From contig SLMY01000269.1 of NCBI GenBank assembly GCA_007133255.1, forward strand, positions 1-11,515: 11,515 nt of DNA, read 5' to 3'. The notes below the pieces were generated by a model. It was not told the DNA's origin, ran no database searches, and saw only the letters and a program-made list of their open reading frames with translations. Of this stretch, positions 6,690 through 11,515 are shown piece after piece. The stretch comes from Clostridiales bacterium (GTDB taxonomy: Bacteria; Bacillota; Clostridia; Saccharofermentanales; UBA5734). Every line of letters starts with the position of its first letter. Positions within the stretch are counted from its first letter, which is position 1. The position numbers and the translations under genes are program-made.

Positions 6690-6718
6690 ATTATAGAATG
6701 GATTGCCCTGAACATCAA
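6690..6718 (-). promoter_or_regulatory. Sigma-A type promoter of the pabABC operon
   Basis: TTGATG (6718-6713), 17 bases, then a perfect TATAAT (6695-6690). The start of transcription would fall near 6683, giving a leader of about 60 bases before the pabA ATG at 6624. The GC-rich hairpin that closes the xyl transcript lies just upstream, which fits a new transcription unit. Confidence 0.7.
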
Positions 6719-6758
6719 TCAAACCCTGCTGTTGATTCGCCTTGAGCAACATAAATAT

Positions 6759-6787
6759 AGCCGGAGCGGCCTGATGCCGCCCCGGCT
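6759..6787 (-). terminator. Strong GC-rich hairpin, probable end of the xyl transcript
   Basis: AGCCGG-x-GCGGC and its complement form 11 pairs with one internal mismatch and a 5-base loop. The minus strand continues TATATTTATG, T-rich but not a clean run, so termination may be imperfect. It lies about 165 bases past the xylB stop and before the pabA promoter. Confidence 0.6.
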
Positions 6788-6877
6788 GCATTATGTGTCA
6801 TATCATCCAGACAACAGAAAGTGAGTGAAAATCATATCGATCACGCCTGTCGTCCTATACACTGTGAACCCCACCCG

Positions 6878-6915
6878 TCTAAACCTTCGGCTAAGATCTA
6901 ACCTTTCGGCTTAGA
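6878..6915 (-). repeat. Two abutting 19-bp repeats, each a mini-hairpin
   Basis: The plus-strand units at 6878-6896 and 6897-6915 share 16 of 19 bases and abut exactly. On the transcribed minus strand each folds on itself: TCTAA-g-CC/GGTTAGA around GAAA in the first, and TCTTAGCC/GGTTTAGA around GAA with one mismatch and one G-U pair in the second. They start about 37 bases after the xylB stop codon. Confidence 0.65.
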
Positions 6916-6951
6916 AGGAGATTGCGTACGATTGACTTGTTAAAAAGCCGT

Positions 6952-8478
6952 TTATGAGGCGTCAAACGTAAATTTCAGCGCGTCATATAGTTTCTCATAG
7001 CGCCCGTACAGCTTATCGTAGACAGCTTTATTCTCAGGATCAGGCAGTGTCTCAGTTTCAGGTTTTACCAGCTTGACAGCTTCATTTAAGTCTTTCCAGA
7101 TACCGGCCGTAACGCCGGCGACTAAAGCCGCGCCAAAAGAACCGCCTTCCGCGCTGCCGTAAACCGTATGAACCGGCAGCTGGAACACATCGGCGAAAAT
7201 CTGGCGCCACACAGGGCTGACAGCACCGCCTCCGGCCAGTACCACTTCTCCGGCTTCTATCCAGCTGCGGTTGGCGCCGACAATCAGCTCAAAAACCTGC
7301 CGCAGCGAATAAGCGACACCTTCCATGACCGCACGGGAAAAATGACCCTTTTCATGCAGTCCGGTTAACCCGACAAACGCGCCTCGCGCGTTCGGATCAA
7401 AAACCGGACAGCGTTCACCTGTGAGATAAGGCAGGAAAATCAGGTCATCCGCTCCGGCGGGAGTTTTAGCAGCGTCCTGGTCCAGCAGGTAAAAAGCGCT
7501 TTTACCTTGTTCTTTGGCCTGTACCCGTTCATACTGGCCCAGCGCGTTGCGGAACCACTCATAAGACCCGGCCGCGGCCAGGGTAACACCCATAGCGGTA
7601 AAAGTATCAGGAGCGTTACCGCGAAACACCTGTAAGCTGCCTTCCGGATTGGGCATAAACTCAGGCAGGCCCATGGCGACAACACCGGACGTGCCCAGGG
7701 TTACCCCTATGCGGCCGGGACGGACAAGTCCCAGTCCGGTTGTCGAGATAACAGCGTCACCGCCGCCGCCCGATATCGGTGTGCCCTGGATAAGCCCGGT
7801 TTCAGCGGCCGCTTCCTTTGAGACAGTACCGGCGACAGCAGTTGATTCTACGACAGGCGGCAGCATATCAGGATTAATGCTGAGTTTTTCGAGAAGCTTC
7901 AAACTCCATTCATTATTCTTGACATCATAAAGGCCTGTGCCGGACGCGTCGGATACTTCTGTCAGACGTTCACCGGACAAAAGCCAGCGAATATAGTCTT
8001 TCGGATTAAGGATCCAGCGGGTTTTCTCATACAGCTCCGGTTCATTTTGCTGCAGCCAGCGTATTTTACCACCAGTGTATCCTGTCAGCATCTGATTATT
8101 GGTTAAGGCAAGCAGGCCCGCTTCGCCTCCAGCGAGCTGTGTTATTTCCTTGCATTGTTTGTCGGTGCGCTGGTCATTCCACAAAATTGCTTTGCGGACT
8201 ACCTGCATATTGGCATCGAGCGCCACCATGCCGTGCATCTGGCCGGAAAGACCAATCGCGGCCGTTTCATAATCCTGACAAAGCGCCAATACTTTCTTGA
8301 GCGCTTTTTTTGTCCCGGACCACCAGTCAGCAGGATCCTGCTCCGTCCAGCCGGCTTTCGGCGTATAAAGCGGATACGCTTCTATAGCGGAACCGATCAA
8401 AGCGCCGTCCGACGCCAGCGCGATCACCTTCACGCCGGATGTTCCCACATCAATTCCTATTAAACATTTTTTTCGCAT
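6952..8478 (-). CDS. xylB: Xylulokinase
   Basis: This FGGY-family carbohydrate kinase of 508 residues phosphorylates D-xylulose with ATP to D-xylulose 5-phosphate, feeding the pentose phosphate pathway. The N-terminal phosphate loop is LIGIDVGTSGVKV (6-18) with Asp10. GLSGQMHGMVALD (76-88) and ILWNDQRT (98-105) are sugar-site motifs typical of xylulokinases. The catalytic base is expected to be Asp241 in ISGGGGDAV (235-243), where characterised XylB proteins usually read GGGGDNA. GVTLGTSGVV (258-267) and VLAGGGAVSP in the C-terminal half are the second-domain ATP-site motifs. Length is normal. AAAGGGG lies six bases before the ATG. The gene is 171 bases downstream of xylA, separated by strong inverted repeats that may lower its expression relative to xylA. 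Confidence 0.95.
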   Translation of the reverse strand: MRKKCLIGIDVGTSGVKVIALASDGALIGSAIEAYPLYTPKAGWTEQDPADWWSGTKKALKKVLALCQDYETAAIGLSGQMHGMVALDANMQVVRKAILWNDQRTDKQCKEITQLAGGEAGLLALTNNQMLTGYTGGKIRWLQQNEPELYEKTRWILNPKDYIRWLLSGERLTEVSDASGTGLYDVKNNEWSLKLLEKLSINPDMLPPVVESTAVAGTVSKEAAAETGLIQGTPISGGGGDAVISTTGLGLVRPGRIGVTLGTSGVVAMGLPEFMPNPEGSLQVFRGNAPDTFTAMGVTLAAAGSYEWFRNALGQYERVQAKEQGKSAFYLLDQDAAKTPAGADDLIFLPYLTGERCPVFDPNARGAFVGLTGLHEKGHFSRAVMEGVAYSLRQVFELIVGANRSWIEAGEVVLAGGGAVSPVWRQIFADVFQLPVHTVYGSAEGGSFGAALVAGVTAGIWKDLNEAVKLVKPETETLPDPENKAVYDKLYGRYEKLYDALKFTFDAS

Positions 8479-8560
8479 CTGAAACCCCTTTCATCGCGAC
8501 TCGCGGACTGTTGCTGTCATGATATCCAACATCACCCAGTCGCCGCGCTACAAGTTTTAG

Positions 8561-8616
8561 CCGCGGCGGTCCGTAAAGCCAGATTAATTGTGCCAGCTAT
8601 GACAAGACCGCCGCGG
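8561..8616 (-). repeat. 11-bp perfect inverted repeat in the xylA-xylB gap
   Basis: CCGCGGCGGTC (8561-8571) and GACCGCCGCGG (8606-8616) are exact complements separated by 34 bases. The left arm can also pair with CGCCGCG at 8541-8547 (7 bp, 14-base loop), so two alternative stems compete. The right arm with two further bases forms the near-palindrome GACCGCCGCGGTC (8606-8618), operator-like in form. No T-run follows, so it is not an intrinsic terminator. Confidence 0.75.
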
Positions 8617-8632
8617 TCAATCAACTTTATAT

Positions 8633-8660
8633 TGTTTGGCTGATCAGCTTCAGCCAAACA
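8633..8660 (-). repeat. Perfect 11-bp stem-loop spanning the xylA stop codon
   Basis: TGTTTGGCTGA and TCAGCCAAACA flank a 6-base loop. The xylA TGA (8652-8650) lies inside the stem, and its last codons (Leu-Met-Phe-Gly) make one arm. On the minus strand ATATAAAG follows, with no T-run, so it looks like an mRNA end-protecting or translation-affecting structure rather than a terminator. Confidence 0.8.
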
Positions 8661-9963
8661 TCAGGCTGTTGATCATGGCTTCCAGGTATTCCTGGCGGCC
8701 CGTGCCGGTCTCGACTTCACCTTTTGCCAGCGCGTATTTTTCCAGCTCATCCATGCTGACCGCGCCGTCACGGATTTTCTTGCCGATACCCTCCTGGTAA
8801 CTGGCATAACGTTCTTTAACAAATTGATCCAGACGGCCGTCTGAAATAATTTTATCAGCCAGCTTAAGTCCAAGCGCGAAGGTGTCCATACCAGCGATAT
8901 AACTGATGAAGATATCTTCAAAGGTACTGGAAGCGCGGCGCGTCTTGGCATCAAAGTTAAGACCGCCTTTTGTGAAGCCGCCGACTTTGAGAATCTCATA
9001 CATGCACCAGGTCGCGTCATAAACATCAGTCGGGAACTGGTCTGTATCCCAGCCCAGCAGCAAGTCACCCTGGTTAGCGTCAACCGATCCAAAGAAACCG
9101 GTTTCACGGGCCAGGCGTAACTCATGCTGGAAAGTGTGCCCGGCCAGAGTCGCGTGATTGGCCTCAATATTCAGCTTGAAGTCCTTGTCCAGGCCAAACT
9201 CCTGCAGAAAACTGATCACCGTAGCGGCATCAAAATCATACTGGTGTTTGGTTGGCTCTTTCGGTTTCGGTTCTACATAAAAATCACCTGTGAAACCAAT
9301 ACTGCGGGCGTAATCAACTGCCATCCGCATCAGCCTGGCCAGGTTTTCCCGCTCTAGTTTCATATCAGTATTGAGCAGCGTCTCATAGCCTTCACGACCG
9401 CCCCAGAACACATAACCTTCACCGCCAAGCTTGACTGTCAGCTCAATCGCTTTCTTAATCTGAGCCGCGGCGAACGCGAACACATCAGCGCTGCAGGCTG
9501 TGCCGGCGCCATGCCGGTAGCGCGGGTTGCTGAACAGATTAGCCGTTCCCCACAGCACTTTCTTGTTATATTTTGTCTGCAGCTCAAGCATCAGATCGGT
9601 AATCTCATCAAGCCGCTGATTCGATTCAGCCAGAGTAGCGCCTTCCGGAGCTACATCACGGTCATGAAAACAGTAATAATCAATATTCAATTTGTCCATC
9701 AGCTCAAACGCGGCATAGGCTTTATTTTTTGCCTGCTGCATAGGATCATCAGCGCCATAGTCTTTGCTGACAGTTCCCACTCCAAACATATCAGTACCTT
9801 CTGCCACCATGGTGTGCCAGTAGGACATAGCGAAACGCAAGTGTTCACGCATAGTTTTGCCTGCTACTGTTTCTTCGGGATTATAATAGCGAAACGCGAG
9901 CGGATTTTCTGTTTTGCTGCCTTCAAATGTAATCTTAGGAATGTCCGGATAAAATTGTTTCAT
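8650..9963 (-). CDS. xylA: Xylose isomerase, class II
   Basis: This 437-residue enzyme converts D-xylose to D-xylulose (and D-glucose to D-fructose) and needs two divalent metal ions. The N-terminal extension ending in RYYNPEE and the total length mark the class II type. Active-site residues sit one position earlier than in the E. coli enzyme: His100 and Asp103 in CFHDRDVAPEG (98-108), Glu231 in YVEPKPKEPTKHQYDFD (229-245), Glu267 and His270 in NIEANHATLAGH (265-276), Asp295 in SVDANQGD (293-300), Asp306 and Asp308 in GWDTDQFPTD (304-313) and Asp338 in LNFDAKTRR (335-343). All are present, so the enzyme should be active. GGAGGT lies seven bases before the ATG. It follows the LacI-family regulator by 68 bases with no clear promoter of its own, and a stem-loop covers its stop codon. 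Confidence 0.97.
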   Translation of the reverse strand: MKQFYPDIPKITFEGSKTENPLAFRYYNPEETVAGKTMREHLRFAMSYWHTMVAEGTDMFGVGTVSKDYGADDPMQQAKNKAYAAFELMDKLNIDYYCFHDRDVAPEGATLAESNQRLDEITDLMLELQTKYNKKVLWGTANLFSNPRYRHGAGTACSADVFAFAAAQIKKAIELTVKLGGEGYVFWGGREGYETLLNTDMKLERENLARLMRMAVDYARSIGFTGDFYVEPKPKEPTKHQYDFDAATVISFLQEFGLDKDFKLNIEANHATLAGHTFQHELRLARETGFFGSVDANQGDLLLGWDTDQFPTDVYDATWCMYEILKVGGFTKGGLNFDAKTRRASSTFEDIFISYIAGMDTFALGLKLADKIISDGRLDQFVKERYASYQEGIGKKIRDGAVSMDELEKYALAKGEVETGTGRQEYLEAMINSLMFG

Positions 9964-9972
9964 GGTCGTTAC

Positions 9973-10032
9973 CTCCGTTTTTGCATCTCTGCGGTTTCCA
10001 TTTCATTTTTTCGCGTCTCCGCGGATCCATTT
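9973..10032 (-). repeat. Imperfect ~29-bp tandem repeat between the regulator and xylA
   Basis: On the minus strand two units each start AAATGGA, continue CCGCGGAGACGCGAAAAA or CCGCAGAGATGCAAAAAC, and end just before the xylA ribosome binding site. The repeat fills nearly the whole 68-base gap. It could bind a regulator, or simply be a local duplication. Confidence 0.55.
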
Positions 10033-11099
10033 TATTCTTTCGACGGAACGTCCGTTCCGATCGTGTCCGAAATTAACATATGTTCTCTGATTAAAATTCG
10101 ATTATGCGTCAGGCAGCGCTGTGGCGGTTTGGTTCCGTCCAGTAGATAATCGAACAATAATTTCACCGGCCTGTATCCTTGCTGATAGGGTTCCTGCTCA
10201 ATGGTCGCGGTGATCAGGCCTTCCTTTAGAAAAGCCTGGGTTCTGGCAGTCAGATCAAATGAGACAACTTTGATTTTTCCGGCATAACCTTTACGTCGAA
10301 TCGCTTCGCAGGCGCCGGCCACACCGCCGGCAGTCAGATAAATCGCCTGCAGATGCGGCCATCGCTCAAGTGCCTCACTCACTTTCTCACCAGCGGTCTG
10401 GTCATCATCCTGGCATTCGAGCACATCAACAATCTCAACCGACGGATAATATTTTTTTATGACCTGATGAAATCCTGAGATTCGCTGGTTATGGCCCAGT
10501 ACCTGAACCGAGCCTGTCATAATCAAAGTCTTTAAAGGCTTTCCGTCTGAAAGCAGCCCGATCAGCCCTGCCGCGGTCTGTCCGCTGGCGATATAATCGT
10601 TGCCGACATAACTGAGACGGCAGCCATGTTCAATATCATTATTGAAGGTCATGACTGGAATTTGCTTTTCCTGCAGCTCATCAAGCAACGCCGTGATTTT
10701 CGGATGATCAATGGGTACGAAAATGAGCCCTTGTATACCCTCATCCAGCAGCTGCCTGATCTGGTCAAGCTGCTTTTCAACTGAAAAACCCTTCATGGTC
10801 AGAATTTTTACGGATAGGCCAAAATCTGCCAGTTCATGAACCGCCTCACGGATGCCGCGCCGCACATCAATAAAAAAATCATTTCCCTCTGACGGCATCT
10901 GGATACCAAAGCAAAGCAGCTTTTTTCGCAGTCCAAGCATGAGGCCAGCCCTATTCGACCGATAATCCACATCACGGGCAATCTTGAGAATTCTGGCTTT
11001 CAAATCAGGATTAATACCAGGACGATCATTTAAAGCGCGGTCAACTGTGCCGCGTGAGACACCTGCCATTTTTGCTATTTCCCGAATCGATACACTCAT
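10032..11099 (-). CDS. LacI-family transcriptional regulator, probable control of the xylose operon
   Basis: The protein has 355 residues from the ATG at 11099, preferred over an in-frame ATG at 11204 because AGGTGA (11104-11109) lies four to five bases upstream and the family's helix-turn-helix begins there (SIREIAKMAGVSRGTVDRAL, residues 3-22, followed by NDRPGINPDLKARIL). A hinge segment with NRAGLMLG follows. Residues ~58-340 form a periplasmic-binding-protein-like effector domain (GLIFVPIDHPKI, MTFNNDI, LSYVGNDYIASGQTAA, AIYLTAGGVAG, VVSFDLTARTQAFLKEG, ATIEQEPYQQGYRPV), typical of sugar-responsive repressors. Being first in line with xylA and xylB suggests xylose or a related pentose as effector. 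The classical Bacillota XylR is a ROK protein, so this is a different solution. Autoregulation is suggested by palindromes at its promoter. Confidence 0.9.
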   Translation of the reverse strand: MSVSIREIAKMAGVSRGTVDRALNDRPGINPDLKARILKIARDVDYRSNRAGLMLGLRKKLLCFGIQMPSEGNDFFIDVRRGIREAVHELADFGLSVKILTMKGFSVEKQLDQIRQLLDEGIQGLIFVPIDHPKITALLDELQEKQIPVMTFNNDIEHGCRLSYVGNDYIASGQTAAGLIGLLSDGKPLKTLIMTGSVQVLGHNQRISGFHQVIKKYYPSVEIVDVLECQDDDQTAGEKVSEALERWPHLQAIYLTAGGVAGACEAIRRKGYAGKIKVVSFDLTARTQAFLKEGLITATIEQEPYQQGYRPVKLLFDYLLDGTKPPQRCLTHNRILIREHMLISDTIGTDVPSKE

Positions 11100-11103
11100 G
11101 AAC

Positions 11104-11109
11104 TCACCT
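11104..11109 (-). promoter_or_regulatory. Ribosome binding site that fixes the regulator start
   Basis: AGGTGA followed by GTTC and the ATG at 11099. The longer open frame up to 11204 begins only about five bases after the predicted transcription start and adds 35 residues with no LacI-family counterpart. Confidence 0.7.
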
Positions 11110-11192
11110 GGTATGCTTAATTTTCGCTGTCCGGTCTGAAACACACCACATCTAGAGCAAGCGAGTATGTTTTCAATCTGCAGGGACTCCCC

Positions 11193-11204
11193 GTGCCCGG
11201 GCAC
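11193..11204. promoter_or_regulatory. Perfect 12-bp palindrome near the transcription start, candidate operator
   Basis: GTGCCCGGGCAC is a perfect even palindrome with a central CG, the symmetry usual for LacI-family operators. It lies about 5-17 bases past the predicted start of the regulator transcript, a position where repressor binding would block transcription. Confidence 0.45.
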
Positions 11205-11215
11205 ACTATGGTATA

Positions 11216-11244
11216 AGTGTACTGCGATCCGCAGTGTGTGTCAA
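11216..11244 (-). promoter_or_regulatory. Promoter of the regulator-xylA-xylB operon, with a palindrome between the boxes
   Basis: A perfect TTGACA (11244-11239), 17 bases, then TACACT (11221-11216). The spacer contains the 6-bp inverted repeat ACTGCG-NNN-CGCAGT (11221-11235), which overlaps the edge of the -10 box. The leader to the ATG would be about 110 bases. The palindrome is a candidate operator for the regulator itself. Confidence 0.65.
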
Positions 11245-11515
11245 GCCAGTTTAGACAAACAACCATCACTCCTACTTAGTCACTACCATGAAACCAGAGC
11301 CAGCTTACAACACAGATGACGGCTGTGTCATTTGCGACGCTTCCGCAGGTGCCGTGCGCCGAGGACCCAGGAGCAGATGATATGGCCGTCATCACGGTAT
11401 CATACTTATTTTGCACGCGCAGCCAGTATCCTGTAGAAAGTCACGGTAATAATGTCAAGCGTTATTATCAGACACAATCAATAAAGTTATCAAACCCAAT
11501 AGCATCGATATCATC
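11245..11515. other. Gene-free right end with overlapping inverted repeats
   Basis: No convincing open frame is seen on either strand. GATGACGGC (11315-11323) and GCCGTCATC (11385-11393) are a perfect 9-bp inverted repeat with a 61-base loop. Each arm also has a local partner: ACACAG/CTGTGT (11310-11328) and ATGATA...CCGT/ACGG...TATCAT (11376-11403 region). Further right, TTGACA (11458-11453) with a weak TACAGG 17 bases on may be a distal minus-strand promoter, framed by TAATAA/TTATTA (11447-11467). If it is used, the structured part would be transcribed leader. Confidence 0.5.

Larger units (their letters stand above)
6625..6951. other. 327-bp gene-free interval between xylB and pabA
   Basis: In transcription order it holds two abutting 19-bp repeats (6915-6878), a long-range 8-bp stem GACGACAG/CTGTTGTC with one G-U pair (6854-6847 with 6817-6810), a strong GC-rich hairpin (6787-6759) and the pabA promoter and leader. 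No open reading frame is convincing. The first half may be a structured xylB 3' region or a separate small RNA. Confidence 0.6.

Noticed and set aside
6625..6690. Folate-responsive riboswitch before pabA
   Set aside because: The leader is only about 60 bases with one small hairpin, too short for a tetrahydrofolate riboswitch and without its conserved core.
8561..8660. Intrinsic terminator between xylA and xylB
   Set aside because: The stems are strong, but no T-run follows on either strand, so they are described as mRNA structures instead.
8673..9167. 164-codon minus-strand frame within xylA
   Set aside because: It is an out-of-frame shadow of xylA with no motif.
9511..10149. 212-codon plus-strand open frame
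   Set aside because: It is antisense to xylA, whose full set of catalytic residues is on the minus strand. The predicted peptide shows no family features.
11100..11204. 35-residue N-terminal extension of the regulator
   Set aside because: The extension has no LacI-family counterpart, would start almost at the predicted transcription start, and the ribosome binding site points to 11099.
1..11515. CRISPR array, tRNA or rRNA genes, insertion sequences
   Set aside because: No regularly spaced repeats, tRNA-like cloverleaf, rRNA sequence, transposase or terminal inverted repeats were seen on either strand by eye.

Overview
The window is bacterial and tightly packed. Every supported gene lies on the minus strand, so transcription runs from high to low coordinates. 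Strong AGGAGG-type ribosome binding sites, short or overlapping gene junctions, roughly balanced base composition and a possible attenuator upstream of a glycerol-3-phosphate-dehydrogenase-like gene all suggest a Bacillota (Firmicutes) member, perhaps an anaerobic fermenter. That placement is inference: no rRNA or marker gene is present.

Layout in transcription order. (1) 11515-11100: a gene-free region with several overlapping inverted repeats and the likely promoter and operator of the next gene. (2) 11099-6952: a xylose module made of a LacI-family regulator, a class II xylose isomerase (xylA) and a xylulokinase (xylB). Unusually strong inverted repeats lie at the xylA stop codon and in the xylA-xylB gap. 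(3) 6951-6625: a gene-free stretch with two abutting 19-bp repeats, further stems, a strong GC-rich hairpin that probably ends the xyl transcript, and a good promoter for the next unit. (4) 6624-3558: pabA, pabB and pabC, the complete set turning chorismate into 4-aminobenzoate for folate synthesis. pabB carries an in-frame repetitive insertion just before its PIKGT active-site motif. (5) 3467-2109: a uroporphyrinogen-decarboxylase/MtaA-like protein fused to a thioredoxin-like domain, followed by an open -1 frame and a terminator. (6) 2000-1: a promoter, an attenuator-like leader and a two-gene redox unit. The first gene is a GlpA-like FAD oxidoreductase with a C-terminal BFD-type [2Fe-2S] domain. 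The second is a Rossmann-fold flavoprotein that runs off the left edge.

Within the xylose module, xylose is isomerised to xylulose and phosphorylated to xylulose 5-phosphate, presumably under control of the LacI-type protein. PabA passes ammonia to PabB, which makes aminodeoxychorismate, and PabC cleaves it to 4-aminobenzoate. The FAD/[2Fe-2S] pair looks like a multi-subunit dehydrogenase, most likely for glycerol 3-phosphate. I see no single pathway joining the four units. The least explained parts are the URO-D/thioredoxin fusion with its altered zinc motif and possible frameshifted tail, the pabB insertion, and the intergenic structures of the xyl region.
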